Assembly: GCF_000172155.1 (NCBI RefSeq)
Contig: NZ_ABIZ01000001.1
Span: 124,001 to 188,000 of the forward strand
Reading direction: 5' to 3'
From: Verrucomicrobium spinosum DSM 4136 = JCM 18804
Lineage (GTDB): Bacteria > Verrucomicrobiota > Verrucomicrobiia > Verrucomicrobiales > Verrucomicrobiaceae
DNA length: 64,000 nucleotides
Positions within the stretch are counted from its first letter, which is position 1. Each line of letters begins with the position of its first letter. The notes beneath the pieces are model-generated. The model made no database searches and was not told where the DNA came from. It saw only the letters and a list, made by a program, of their open reading frames with translations. This document shows, piece by piece, positions 19,201-26,819 of this stretch. The position numbers and the translations under genes were made by a program.

Positions 19201-21190
19201 AGGCACCCTCTCTGTGAGCGGCGGCACGGCCCTGGCAGACACCGGCGCGGTGACCCTGGCGAACAACGCGACCGCAGTATTTCAAGTGAATGCCTCGGAG
19301 ACCATCGGCACGCTGAATGGCGGGGGAGCTCTGGGGGGGAATGTGGTGCTCAGTGCGGGCACGCTCACCTCCAGCTTCACCACCGGCACCGCCACCTTCA
19401 ACGGCATCATCAGCGGTGCAGGTGCCTTCACCAAGGCGGGTGCCGGGATCCTCGTGCTGGGCGGGGCCAACACCTATGCCGGGCTCACCACGGTGGACGG
19501 CATCCTGCGCATCACGAACGCCTCCGCCCTGGGGAACACCGGCAGCACCACCCAGACCACGGTGGCGGCCACCGGCCGGGTGGAGCTCTCCGGCGGCATC
19601 ACAGTGGTGAATGAGGACATCACCATCACGGGTGTGGGAAACAGCAGCCAGGGCGGTCTGCACGCCAGCTCCGGCGTCAACGTGTGGACAGGGCAGGTCA
19701 TACTGGGGAGCAGCCCGTCCCGCCTGGGTGCCAGCGGCAACGCGACCCTCGTCATCAGCGGGAAGATCACCGATGGCGTGAATACCTTTAACCTCGCCAT
19801 CCGTACTGCGGACAGTTCGACTTTCTCCAACATCGTGGAGGTCTCCAATGCGGGCAACGACTATGGCGGCAGCACGGATGTGGTGGTGGGTGTGCTGCGC
19901 ATCGCGGGTGGGAACAACCGCCTGCCCACCGGCACGGTGCTGAACATTGGCAACGGCTCCAACGTGGACCGCGCCCGGTTTGACCTGAACGGGTTCAATC
20001 AGGAGATCGCAGGTCTCAGCATTGGAGCGGGAGCCAGTACCATGCTGAAGAACGTGCACAGCGCGACCGCCGCCACGTTGACGATCAACAACACCTCGAA
20101 CTACTCCTTCGACGGCTCCATCACCGGGGCGGTGTCGCTGGTGAAGACCGGCACCGCCGTCCAGACCCTGACCCTCACCAACCTGGCCAACGGCGCCTCC
20201 AGCTACACCGGCACCACCACCGTCAACGGCGGCATCTTGCGGGCCGGAGTCGCGGGTGCTTTTTCCGCGAACTCTGCCGTCACCCTGGCGGACACGGCGG
20301 GCGCGACCCTGGACCTGGCGGGCTTCGCCCAGACCATCGCCTCCCTGGCGGGCGGCGGCGTGAACGGCGGCAACGTCACCCTGGGCAGCGCCACCCTCAC
20401 GACGGGAGGAAACAACTCCAGCACCACCTATGACGGCGTCATCTCCGGCGGCGGCGGACTGGTCAAGGTGGGCTCGGGTGCCTTCAAGCTGACCCGCGCC
20501 AACACCTACACCGGCACCACCACCGTGAACGCGGGGGCGCTCATCGTGAACGGCAGCACCAGCACCGGAGCCATGAACGTCTCCGGCACTCTGGGCGGGA
20601 ACGGCACCGTCGGAGGCGTCACCACCCTCCTCACAGGCGGCTCCTTGAACCCGGGCGACCCCGACTCGAACGGCGGCATCGGCAAGCTCACCCTCAGCCA
20701 GGGCGTCACGCTCAACACCGGCTCCAGCTCCACGCTGGAGATCCGCGGGGCCACCTTCACCAGCACGAACAACTTTGGCGGGAACGCCATCGGTACGGAC
20801 GGGTACAACACCTATGTGAGGGCCAACGGCGTGGGCCAGGGGGATCACGACCAGCTCAGTGTGACCGGCACCTTTGTGCAGCAGAACGGCGCAGGCATCG
20901 ATGTGGTGCCTGTGACGGGCTTCACCGCCACCTACGGGCAGATCTTCAACCTGCTGGACTGGACCACCGTCGCGGGCACCTCGTTTTCCACGAACCTCGG
21001 CCTCTCTGGACGCGATGGCTCCGGCGATGCCGCGCTGGATCTCGACCTGCCCGATCTGAGCGGCACCGGCCTGGTCTGGGACACCAGCTTCTTCGCCAGC
21101 GATGGCATCCTCGTGGTCGTGCCCGAGCCCGGGCGGATGATGTTGCTGATGGTGGGGATGGTTTTGGTCGGGATGCGGAGAAGGAAATAA
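13208..21190 (+). CDS. Giant beta-helix surface protein: autotransporter-associated strand repeats plus PEP-CTERM
   Basis: 2660 residues. The N-terminus is a signal peptide (about 1-38, SAVLSGLALLGLLGRAEA). Nearly the whole protein is Gly/Thr/Ser/Asn/Ala-rich repeats of the PATR type, recognisable from the cycle (G)TGTxTLSGxNTYTGxTTVNxGTL; at least 13 copies of the xTYTGxTT core are readable. The motif TSSTWNTNAAGNWFTAGNW marks a second segment start around residue 1125. The C-terminus is a PEP-CTERM-like sorting tail: VPEPG, a hydrophobic helix (MMLLMVGMVLVGM), then RRRK. The protein is therefore a secreted beta-solenoid that would be processed by an exosortase rather than inserted through its own barrel. 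ATG at 13208 (MNTHSDQKKTLALLPPS) chosen for the signal peptide. Probable adhesin or matrix protein. Confidence 0.88.
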   Translation: MNTHSDQKKTLALLPPSARPWRLRSAVLSGLALLGLLGRAEAATYTLPSGSTAGWDTATWSPAGFPNAAGDIAQYNTATTAATTALDLTGGGAITLGQLLNLNTGSWSITSGTASGMVFDNTNGVGNALISTASSGSLTLAPSITIANTNLVISTGSNQTGTITVTGAIGGTGNLSLTGARATTVISLGEVNNAGTVSAAVSTTGFTGTIFSIASLGSSVTSLTVGDAANPTFGGRLNVTGTSAFTGPVLIQGAATLATSTAGLNGSSATNGITFGTGGGTLLSVGGIATAKAVVINAAANFTTSSGNDITLSGAITGTAGFTKRGNGNLILSGSTSNTYAGDTVVTGGTVTTGHLSLQKTGGAIAVPGDLVLDGTPGNAAAIGSAANTVRNQFGQQFGANTVIRFTNTTSANHAYLSLYGNDQTVAGISESVVNGGLIQNSQLEAFAIDSVLTINNSADFFYTGFLRNVSGVGTGTLGITKTGLGKQTLSGAEIRYSGATTINQGILELVGTTNFSSAVTFGAGSTGTLQLGSATHTINGLASVDAVNNNAFVQSGTVNTTLTVNQAADTNFGGILRDNGANTLRLVKSGAGVLTLSGANTYTGGTSLNAGVLAVGGSGALGTTGTITFAGGTLRFTAGNTTDYSDRFATTGSQAFRIDTNGQTVTFASNLTSSVGHLLKLGAGTLIISGTSAYGGETTIMEGVLQMGSTTALTSSRNLFFDSAAPANTTLRLNGFDTTVGTSSNSGLSSSNTNAIIENGSNTQAATFTVLSGNAGGSTYAGIIRDGGTQALNFTRGGGSNTLSLTGANTYTGITTLNTGTVEVTVLGDGGTASGIGAATAAASNLVLNGGGLSYAGSTAVSTNRQFTLGAGGGSLASNAASSANTLEFSSTADISFLDTTARTLTLRGANTGNNTFHGRIVDNGGATSLAKLDAGTWVITAAHTYTGATTIGGGRLVLNGSLGATAVAVNSGSLSGTGTIGLVGGATGVTLAGGGTPGTRGVIDLVNGTTGTLTLQSASSTNLLTLGGSTGNSSGLAFEIGSAGASDKVVLSGGKLVVNAGGARIDLTGLSGFGLGTYDLITFGAGQASGLNNLYLGTTAGGGFSYSLVQGATAVQLAVSNTFTSSTWNTNAAGNWFTAGNWTGSVVPNGTGATAVLGNIITAPRIVTVDATATVGTLTFSSAVAYTVAASNGSTLVLNNNGSGAALNVTSGSHTISAPLALAEDTTLQLDGTQLTISGIISGTGRLTKQGAGTLVLTGNNSFSGGLSFTGGTLNINADLNFGAVPDSFTAGSLVFNGATLQSSSVLLHANRGVTVGAGGLTVKVTATMFVNSIITGTGQITVGSGAGQWVPGGASTYSGGTVFEAGSSTVPISSTTGTADAPTSGPFGTGTLTFNGGRMRATSGAAVTLANTVIMAADTTFYSSGAAPANDKDLIFTGSMTLTGGTRTIQVDTAQPTGTTGVWFLGAIGDGGNNYGLIKTGASALVLGGANTFTGGVTIQSGTIIAQGNAAALGGSGTGLVTLGHTSGTASASLLGGDATVFANAITVAAGSSGTATIGNNANAAAAFSGAVTLNKALTLASTGTGSVTLSGAITGSSLLTVTGSAGNFVQISGNNTAFTGDVAVTSGTLRLNSATALNVANAVALSSGTTFDVNGRSVTIEGLNNGTGAGSVANGGAAAVLTLGGAGTYSFSGALGAATPANLSLIKTGTGTQTLSGLSTYTGSTTVSGGTLALDLGTNTTGVLASASTLTLGGGTLSVKGVATGLSSQTLGNLTLTAGTSSSIVINNNGGSSTTLTLGNTWTVGTGARLFVDLSSGAAVLASNPSSLLTNGLLTFVVVKDATATGFGTISSGQIVRATTAELRNNSNDGAVNFITQVGHTDYAGTTLTMLAGTHLLNSLTINTDPGAGTLVLTGTSLTFNNNTLLITGANNFAITGGTLGASAAAMGLHHIGTGTLTLSSSISSGAGSLTKTGTGTVALTGTNAYTGGTTINEGTLSVSGGTALADTGAVTLANNATAVFQVNASETIGTLNGGGALGGNVVLSAGTLTSSFTTGTATFNGIISGAGAFTKAGAGILVLGGANTYAGLTTVDGILRITNASALGNTGSTTQTTVAATGRVELSGGITVVNEDITITGVGNSSQGGLHASSGVNVWTGQVILGSSPSRLGASGNATLVISGKITDGVNTFNLAIRTADSSTFSNIVEVSNAGNDYGGSTDVVVGVLRIAGGNNRLPTGTVLNIGNGSNVDRARFDLNGFNQEIAGLSIGAGASTMLKNVHSATAATLTINNTSNYSFDGSITGAVSLVKTGTAVQTLTLTNLANGASSYTGTTTVNGGILRAGVAGAFSANSAVTLADTAGATLDLAGFAQTIASLAGGGVNGGNVTLGSATLTTGGNNSSTTYDGVISGGGGLVKVGSGAFKLTRANTYTGTTTVNAGALIVNGSTSTGAMNVSGTLGGNGTVGGVTTLLTGGSLNPGDPDSNGGIGKLTLSQGVTLNTGSSSTLEIRGATFTSTNNFGGNAIGTDGYNTYVRANGVGQGDHDQLSVTGTFVQQNGAGIDVVPVTGFTATYGQIFNLLDWTTVAGTSFSTNLGLSGRDGSGDAALDLDLPDLSGTGLVWDTSFFASDGILVVVPEPGRMMLLMVGMVLVGMRRRK

Positions 21191-21204
21191 TCGCTGCGGG
21201 GAAG

Positions 21205-21300
21205 ACGGCAGACGGCAGGCGGCAGACTGCCAGACTCCAGACATCAGACCTGAGCTGGCGCATGCGAGGCGATTATCCAAGGAGCGACTCCCACCTCCCA
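21205..21300. repeat. Purine-rich leader of the second hairpin array
   Basis: GACGGCAGAC-type words, then CAGACCTGAGCTGGCGCATG and CCAAGGAGCGACTCCCACC. Matches the leader before the first array (3990-4080), so leader and array were copied together. The CTGAGCTGGCGCATGC part is the reverse complement of GCATGCGCCAGCTCAAG near 30439. Confidence 0.6.
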
Positions 21301-21311
21301 TCACCCTGGGT

Positions 21312-21905
21312 TGTAGGGCGACCGCTTCGGTTGCCTCATCAGGGGTGGCGCGCGGCAAGCGGGGCGCTTGCCCTACAGGGTGTCAGGGGGGGGGTTGGGC
21401 GGGTTGGGTGTGCGAAGGTCTTTGGGTGCTCTGTTCCCACCCCCGGATTCAACCACCCTGGGTCTGTAGGGCGACCGCTCCGGTTGCCTCATCAGGGGTG
21501 GCGCGTGGCAAGCGGGGCGCTTGCCCTACAGGGTGTCCGGGGTGGCGTTGAACGACCAATGACCCTTGGATGTGCTGCTCCTGACCTCGCATCCAACCAC
21601 CCTGGGTTGTAGGGCGACCGCCTCGGTTGCCTCAGTCAGGGGCAGCGCGTGGCAAGCGGGGCGCTTGCCCTACAGCGTCAGGGGTGGGTTGGGTGTACGA
21701 AGGTCTCTGGGTCTGTAGGGCGACCGCCTCGGTTGCCTCAGTCAGGGGCAGCGCGTGGCAAGCGGAGCGCTTGCCCTACAGGGCGTCAGGGGTGGCGTTG
21801 AACGACCAATGACCCTTGGATGTGCTGCTCCTGACCTCGCATCCAACCACCCTGGGTTGTAGGGCGACCGCTCCGGTTGCCTCATCAGGGTTGGCGCGTG
21901 GCATG
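21312..21905. repeat. Second REPIN-like array, five units
   Basis: Units start at 21312, 21465, 21608, 21714 and 21858, with the same GTAG-hairpin-spacer-hairpin-CTAC module as the 4.1-5.4 kb array and both spacer types. The unit at 21608 is shortened (106 bp to the next) and the last one is truncated with a changed hairpin (GGCATGCGGG). As with the first array, it sits between convergent genes (PATR protein and HTH gene). Bases 21906-22162 show no convincing gene. Confidence 0.82.
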
Positions 21906-22162
21906 CGGGAGATGTACTGCCAGGCCCGGTCCTCCACGTGCCGTGGCGCGGTGTTCTGCCTCTGCGTCGCCGCCTGGGGCGTTCTCCTGTTCGCTGTCGT
22001 CGTCATCATCATCGTCTCCTCGTTGGTTCCTCTCCTTGATGCTCTCCCTCTCTCCCTGATGTCCCCGGCACCGGGCACAGCAAATCCCTTTCCGGTGCGG
22101 AGATGCCCGCCCGGCGGATGAATGGCCGCGCCCCCTTGAGCGCGTGTGAGTACTATGAAATA

Positions 22163-22402
22163 TCAGTCCGTCCCGCCCGCCTTCGGGGTGGGAGCCGCAG
22201 AGACCGTGAGCCGCCGCTTGAACGCCTCCACCCCCGCGCGCTCGAAGCGCACCAGCCGTCCGATCTTGATGTAAGGCAGCTCCCGCTGGGCCATGAAGCG
22301 CTCGATCGTCTTCGGCCTGACCCTCAGGAGGCCCGCCACCTCCAGCTTGGTCAGCAGTCCCTCCGTACCCTCCAGTGACCTGTTAGTCGCATTCCCAAAC
22401 AT
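22163..22402 (-). CDS. Small excisionase-type HTH DNA-binding protein
   Basis: 79 residues. LLTKLEVAGLLRVRPKTIERFMAQRELPYIKIGRLVRFERAGVEAFKRRL is the complete winged HTH layout of the excisionase/HTH_17 group: helix 1, recognition helix, then the IKIGRLVRF wing. Such proteins act as excisionases or as small regulators. No integrase or attachment site is visible nearby, so a regulatory role or a remnant of a mobile element is possible. Divergent from the manganese catalase gene 171 bases away, with which it could share a control region. Confidence 0.75.
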   Translation of the reverse strand: MFGNATNRSLEGTEGLLTKLEVAGLLRVRPKTIERFMAQRELPYIKIGRLVRFERAGVEAFKRRLTVSAAPTPKAGGTD

Positions 22403-22573
22403 GGGGAGAAATGTGCGCTAAGCTATGACATGAATCAACGGGGAAAATGGGCAGAAGGGATCTTTTTCCCAACCCCCCACGACCGACGGCTGACGCTCCC
22501 CCCTCGTGCCCCTGTCCGGGGGTCAGGGGTGCGAATCCTCACCCGGCCCGGGCTGGCCCGGCGATACGCCTGT

Positions 22574-23497
22574 ATGATTCAGAAATTCGACAAACTTGCC
22601 ATGGCTCTCCCTGTGCCTGAAGCCCCCGATGCCAATGCCGCTGCCGCCGTACAGGAGCTCCTGGGAGGGAAGTTCGGGGAAATGTCCACCCTGATGAACT
22701 ACACCTTCCAGTCGTTCAACTTCCGGGGTCGGCAGAAGATCCGTCCCTTCTACGATCTTATCTCCAACATCGCTGCGGAGGAGTACAGCCACATCGAGCT
22801 GGTGTCTGCGACGATCAACCTCCTCCTCACCGGCACCACCGCGCGCGCCGACCGGAACAAGACGCCCGAGACTGCGAACAAGGTGGACCCCTCGCCGCTG
22901 GCCCAGGCGATGGGAGCGCGGAACTCGTATCACTTTCTCGCCTCCGGTCAGACGGCCCTGCCGATGGACTCCATGGGGCAGCCCTGGACCGGGGCCCATG
23001 TGACGGCGACCGGCAACCTCAAGATGGACCTCCTGCACAACTTCTTCCTGGAATGCGGAGCGCGCGCCGGGAAGATCCGGGTTTATGAAATGGTGAGCGA
23101 TCCCACCGCGCGCGCCATGGTGGGATTCCTCCTGGTGCGCGGCGGCGTACACATCGTCGCGTATGCACGGGCGCTGGAAAAGCTGACAGGGGCCAATGTG
23201 GGCGCGCTCCTGCCCATACCGGATGTGTGCAACAAGAAGTTCCCAGAGGCCATGGTGCACGAGGCCAAAGGCATCCACCGCATCATGTACCGCTGGAGTC
23301 CTGAGGACTACCGTGAACTGGACAAGATCTGGAACGGCCCGCACCCCGAGGACGGAGAAGAGCTGATCGTGCAGGATGGGATGCCAGAAGGGGCACCGTG
23401 GCCAGAGCTTGAGGAGGAGCCGCAGCTGTGCGCCCCGGGCGCAGATGACATTGATCCCGACATGCTCGACTGGTATGGGAAGATGCTGGACAAGTAG
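22574..23497 (+). CDS. Manganese (non-haem) catalase
   Basis: Dimanganese catalase that would dismutate hydrogen peroxide in the cytosol, 307 residues. Ferritin-like four-helix core with metal ligands by family alignment: Glu36 (GKFGEMSTLMNY), Glu70 and His73 (AAEEYSHIELVSA), Glu160 (FFLECGARAGK) and His193 (RGGVHIVAYAR). The segment AAAAVQELLGGKFGEMSTL is almost the family consensus. The acidic C-terminus (ELEEEPQLCAPGADDIDPD) is typical of the longer members. ATG at 22574 (MIQKFDKLAMALPVPEAPDA) fits the family start; the 48 in-frame codons upstream are rejected. A hairpin 20 bases after the stop probably terminates transcription. Confidence 0.93.
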   Translation: MIQKFDKLAMALPVPEAPDANAAAAVQELLGGKFGEMSTLMNYTFQSFNFRGRQKIRPFYDLISNIAAEEYSHIELVSATINLLLTGTTARADRNKTPETANKVDPSPLAQAMGARNSYHFLASGQTALPMDSMGQPWTGAHVTATGNLKMDLLHNFFLECGARAGKIRVYEMVSDPTARAMVGFLLVRGGVHIVAYARALEKLTGANVGALLPIPDVCNKKFPEAMVHEAKGIHRIMYRWSPEDYRELDKIWNGPHPEDGEELIVQDGMPEGAPWPELEEEPQLCAPGADDIDPDMLDWYGKMLDK

Positions 23498-23516
23498 AAA
23501 CGTGCAGAAAAGCAAA

Positions 23517-23556
23517 GCGGGGCCAGGATAAGTTATAGGAGCGAACCCGGCCCCGC
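23517..23556 (+). terminator. Hairpin after the manganese catalase gene
   Basis: GCGGGGCC (23517-23524) pairs perfectly with GGCCCCGC (23549-23556) across a 24-nt loop, 20 bases after the catalase stop. No U-tract follows, so strength is uncertain. Confidence 0.45.
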
Positions 23557-23648
23557 CGCTGTGCTGCGCGGTGAGGGAGGGGGGGGGAGTTGGATCAGGC
23601 CTGCACTATTTTGAGGCCGACGCCCGGCCCGGCCCGATCCTGCCAAGT

Positions 23649-23954
23649 ATGTCCCTCACTTACCAACCCTTTGCAGAAGTGCCAGAAGTCGTTGAGCTTG
23701 GAAAACAGCTCGACAAAAACGTGGGCGTTGGCGAACGCTGGTTGACGATGGCCCTGTCCGGCGCGCTCTTTACGGCGGGATTGCGTTCCCGGGGGCTTGT
23801 AGCCATGGCCCTGCACGCGGGTGCCCTGGCGCTCAGTGCACGGAGTTTGACGGCCCATTGTCCGCTTTACTACCGGATGGGCATCAACACCAACCAGCCC
23901 GGCCCAACCTCCCCGGAGCATGAGGAAACAACAGAAGACAAGCCGCATGATTGA
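23649..23954 (+). CDS. Small membrane protein with a YgaP/DUF2892-like transmembrane domain
   Basis: 101 residues. NVGVGERWLTMALSGALFTAGLRSRGLVAMALHAGALALSARSLTAHCPLY contains two short transmembrane helices and ends in the typical HCPLY segment of inner-membrane DUF2892-like proteins. The last ~25 residues are acidic and hydrophilic. ATG at 23649 (MSLTYQPFAEVPEVVELG) is preferred over the upstream in-frame start, whose residues look noncoding. The role is unknown; the position beside a catalase could hint at redox or stress, but that is context only. Confidence 0.7.
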   Translation: MSLTYQPFAEVPEVVELGKQLDKNVGVGERWLTMALSGALFTAGLRSRGLVAMALHAGALALSARSLTAHCPLYYRMGINTNQPGPTSPEHEETTEDKPHD

Positions 23955-23960
23955 AGGGGC

Positions 23961-24560
23961 AGCCACGAGCTTCCAGCGGAAAGCGCCGCAGACCTCAGTG
24001 CGCAGTCTTCAGACCTCAGTCGTAGCTGCTTCGTAAGAACGCGGTCAGGCCGCGCGGAAACCCAGCGTGTCCTATTGGACGCTATAAGGCCGCGCGACGC
24101 CCCGCACTCTCACGAGTGCAGCCACGAGCTTCTTGCAGGAAGCGCCGCAGACCTCAGTCGTAGCTGCGTTCGTAAGAACGCGGTCAGGCCGCGCGGAGCC
24201 CAGCGTGTCCTATTGGACGCCATAAGGCCGCGCGACGCCCCGCACTCTCACGAGTGCAGCCACGAGCTTCTTGCAGGAAGCGCCGCAGACCTCAGTCGTA
24301 GCTGCGTTCGTAAGAACGCGGTCAGGCCGCGCGGAGCCCAGCGTGTCCTATTGGACGCTATAAGGCCGCGCGACGCCCCGCACTCTCACGAGTGCAGCCA
24401 CGAGCTTCTTGCAGGAAGCGCCGCAGACCTCAGTCGTAGCTGCGTTCGTAAGAACGCGGTCAGGCCGCGCGGAGCCCAGCGTGTCCTATTGGACGCCATA
24501 AGGCCGCGCGACGCCCCGCACTCTCACGAGTGCAGCCACGAGCTTCTTGCGCGCAGGCCG
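23961..24560. repeat. 138-bp REPIN-like tandem array (second family)
   Basis: Units begin (AGCCACGAGC) at 23961 (divergent), 24120, 24258, 24396 and 24534 (partial), exactly 138 bp apart after the first. Each unit contains GTAGCTGCGTTC-GTAA-GAACGC and, inverted at the other end, GTGGCTGCACTC-GTGA-GAGTGC when read on the minus strand. The two are related REP-like hairpins facing each other, ~104 bp from GTAG to CCAC. Smaller stems GTCC-TATT-GGAC and GCTTC-6 nt-GAAGC lie between or beside them. Because 138 is a multiple of three, an open frame with a 46-residue period runs through, but it has no start or domain logic. Located between convergent genes. Confidence 0.85.
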
Positions 24561-24655
24561 TCTGCCTTCCTTTCACCCATCGTGCCTTGGAGCCTTCAGG
24601 TGAGGAACCCCGCTTCTCAGCATTCACGATTCCCCCACCACTTCATTTTCACGCT

Positions 24656-25018
24656 TCACTTCTCACTTTCCCCCTTCGCCCCCGCACAGGGCTGGGTCTG
24701 CTGCTTGTATGCCCCCAGAATGGCCGCGATGAGCGGGCCGAAGCGTTCCTTGAGCTCCGGGATGCGGCTCGTGTTGTGCATCTCCACCCCCTTGCGCTCA
24801 CTGCGGATGAGCCCCGCCTCCCGCAGCACCTTGAAGTGCTGGGAGAGCGTGGACTTGGGCAGCGTGCGATTTTCCACGACCAGGAAATTTGAGCACGTCA
24901 TCGGGCACTGGGAGCCCTGGATGTCGGCAAAGATCTGCACCCGCACCGGATCGGAGAAGGCATGAAGAATGCCTTCCACAGTGATGTCGTTGAGCGAGGG
25001 ATGTTGCAGGGGGCGCAT
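24656..25018 (-). CDS. ArsR-family winged-helix transcriptional regulator
   Basis: 120 residues. FSDPVRVQIFADI, then STLSQHFKVLREAGLIRSERKGVEMHN, is the ArsR-type winged helix. CPMTCSNF and a third Cys near the C-terminus (QPCAGAKG) could sense metal or redox state, but no canonical ELCVCDL metal site is present. It resembles regulators of the small ArsR subgroup that control stress or transport genes. The target is not evident; it is divergent from lpxD across 451 bases. Confidence 0.85.
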   Translation of the reverse strand: MRPLQHPSLNDITVEGILHAFSDPVRVQIFADIQGSQCPMTCSNFLVVENRTLPKSTLSQHFKVLREAGLIRSERKGVEMHNTSRIPELKERFGPLIAAILGAYKQQTQPCAGAKGESEK

Positions 25019-25039
25019 GGGGGCAGATGAGCGTCTTCA

Positions 25040-25185
25040 GTTAGCATACGTCTCGTCGGCTGGCTACGTCCTCACGACGACAACTACAGGGGCGCTGGGT
25101 GGTGAGCGATCCAACACCTCTGGGTGGGAGAAGAGGCGTGAGCCATCAGGGTCGGTCGTAGTTGTCGACGTAAGGAGGCGCTAAC
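25040..25185. repeat. Imperfect inverted repeat in the arsR-lpxD divergent gap
   Basis: GTTAGCATACGTC...CGACGACAACTAC (25040-25087) is the imperfect complement of GTAGTTGTCGACG...CGCTAAC (25158-25183). The inner arms match 12 of 13. MITE- or operator-like. The rest of the 451-bp gap holds one copy of the CAGCTCAAGTCTTGTGTCTTC repeat (25337-25373) and no gene. The open frame running into lpxD from 25218 is judged noncoding. Confidence 0.45.
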
Positions 25186-25469
25186 TTCCCCGTCTGCGAT
25201 GTCTTCCCGGGGAGTGCGTGAGTCAAGCTGCCCCCGCGTCGCGGCTCGGCCTCTATTGGGCCCGACCCTTCGCTGCTTTGGGCATGTCCGCTGCGCTGCT
25301 CCTGCCCGCTTCGCTGGGAGCAGCCCTCCGTGCGCCAGCTCAAGTCTTGTGTCTTCTAGTCTTGTGTCTTCAATCCCGCTTCCCGGGCCAGGGCTTCCGA
25401 AGATTGAGCCCGACCCACCGAAATCAGTTTTCTTTCCCCGATCGAAATGCGACTTGTCCCTCCTTGAAA

Positions 25470-26522
25470 ATGAACATTACTTTGCTTGAGCTCGCGGAGC
25501 TCTTGGGCGTAACCCCTCCTGCGGATGGTGCAAACGTGTCCATCACAGGCTTTGCCTCGCTGGGAGACGCCCGCCCGGGGGACCTCACCTTTTTCTCAGA
25601 TGCCCGCTACCGCCAGCACCTGAGCAGCACCCAGGCCAGCGTCGTGCTGGTGACCGCAGACTGCGGCCAGGTGCCGGACCACCTCACAGCGCTGGTCGTG
25701 CCCAATCCCCCCGCCGCTTTTGAGAAGGTGGTGCAAAAGTACGGCTTCCAGCCCACTCCGGCAGTGCCAGGCATTCACCCCACCGCCGTGGTCGCAGAGC
25801 CGGACTTCGGCGGCAGCACCGGCATCAGCATCGGCGCGCATGCTGTGGTAGAAGCCGGGGTCCGCTTGGGGAACAACGTCATCATCGGTGCAGGATGCTA
25901 CGTCGGGCACAACGTGGAGATTGGGGAGGGCACCCGCCTCTACCCCAACGTGACCGTCCAGGAAGCCTGCCAGATCGGCCGACGCGTCACCATCCACTCC
26001 AACACCGTCATCGGCGCGGATGGCTTCGGCTACGAGTTCGTCAATGGCGAGCACCGGAAGGTCCGCCAGACCGGCATCGTCCAGATCGACGACGATGTGG
26101 AAATCGGAGCCGGTACCACCATCGACCGGGCCCGCTTCGGCCGCACCTGGATCGGCCAGGGCACCAAGATCGACAACCAGGTGCAGGTGGCGCACAACGT
26201 CGTCGTCGGGAAGCATTGCGTCATCGTCGCCTCCGTCGGCATCTGCGGCAGCGTCCAGATCGGCGACTACGTCGTGATCGGCGGGCAGGTGGGCATCATC
26301 GAGCACGTGAAGATCGGCTCCGGTGCCTCCATCGCCGCCCGCACCGTGGTCACCAAGGACCTGCCCCCCGGCCGCGCCGCCTACATGGGCTTCCCCGCCG
26401 CCCCGGCCAAGGAGGAGCGCCGCCGCATGGCCGCCGCCCGGAAGCTGCCAGAACTGGTGGAGACCGTGCGCGAACTGCAAAAGAAGGTCGAGGTCCTGAA
26501 ACCCGTGGCGGAGGGGCTCTGA
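25470..26522 (+). CDS. lpxD: UDP-3-O-acylglucosamine N-acyltransferase
   Basis: Third step of lipid A synthesis: transfers a hydroxyacyl chain from ACP to the 2-amino group of UDP-3-O-acyl-glucosamine at the cytosolic face. 350 residues, as expected. The N-terminal uridine-binding domain (about 1-105) has GDLTFFSDARY. The left-handed beta-helix of hexapeptide repeats (about 110-310) contains VVEAGVRLGNNVIIGAGCYVG, DGFGYEF and the catalytic His242 in QVAHNVVVG. A C-terminal helix (ELVETVRELQKKVEVLK) closes the trimer. ATG at 25470 (MNITLLELAELLGVTPP) fits family starts; the longer in-frame extension is repeat-derived. Indicates an outer membrane with lipid A. Confidence 0.95.
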   Translation: MNITLLELAELLGVTPPADGANVSITGFASLGDARPGDLTFFSDARYRQHLSSTQASVVLVTADCGQVPDHLTALVVPNPPAAFEKVVQKYGFQPTPAVPGIHPTAVVAEPDFGGSTGISIGAHAVVEAGVRLGNNVIIGAGCYVGHNVEIGEGTRLYPNVTVQEACQIGRRVTIHSNTVIGADGFGYEFVNGEHRKVRQTGIVQIDDDVEIGAGTTIDRARFGRTWIGQGTKIDNQVQVAHNVVVGKHCVIVASVGICGSVQIGDYVVIGGQVGIIEHVKIGSGASIAARTVVTKDLPPGRAAYMGFPAAPAKEERRRMAAARKLPELVETVRELQKKVEVLKPVAEGL

Positions 26523-26620
26523 TCTCTCCCCGGGGCGGCGGCGTGGAGGTTGTTGCCTAGATCCCGCCGCCCGGCTGGTGCTTGGGGTTCATCCGGTGGG
26601 GATGAAGCCTCGCCTGATGC

Positions 26621-26642
26621 GTGACGGCACTCCCCCCGTCAC
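26621..26642 (+). terminator. Hairpin downstream of lpxD
   Basis: GTGACGG (26621-26627) and CCGTCAC (26636-26642) form a perfect 7-bp stem with an 8-nt C-rich loop followed by TCTTTG. Likely terminator; otherwise the 297-bp gap to the next gene is featureless. Confidence 0.45.
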
Positions 26643-26819
26643 TCTTTGCACGATTTAGCTGTCCCTTCCTCGAAAGCCGACGACGGTGTGCCTTATGGAA
26701 CGCCGCCCGTTTCTCCACCGAGCCCAAAGGGCCGGCCCAACTGGGAGGCGTACGCAGGACTTTTTATTGGTAAGGGTCGTGTTCATGCCGCGATGCGGGC
26801 TGGGGTTTCCCCTCCTGCT

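Noticed and set aside
18665-21358. 897-codon minus-strand frame
   Set aside because: Antisense of the PATR repeats; low-complexity Gly/Ala/Arg/His translation.
22163-22402. Prophage or integrative element around the excisionase-like gene
   Set aside because: No integrase, attachment site or phage genes nearby; it may simply be a regulator.
24075-24965. Open frame of 296 codons with a perfect 46-residue period
   Set aside because: It follows from the 138-bp repeat being a multiple of three; the translation has no signal, domain or start context and overlaps arsR antisense.
25218-25469. N-terminal extension of lpxD
   Set aside because: Encoded by a repeat-bearing intergenic stretch; the ATG at 25470 fits family starts.
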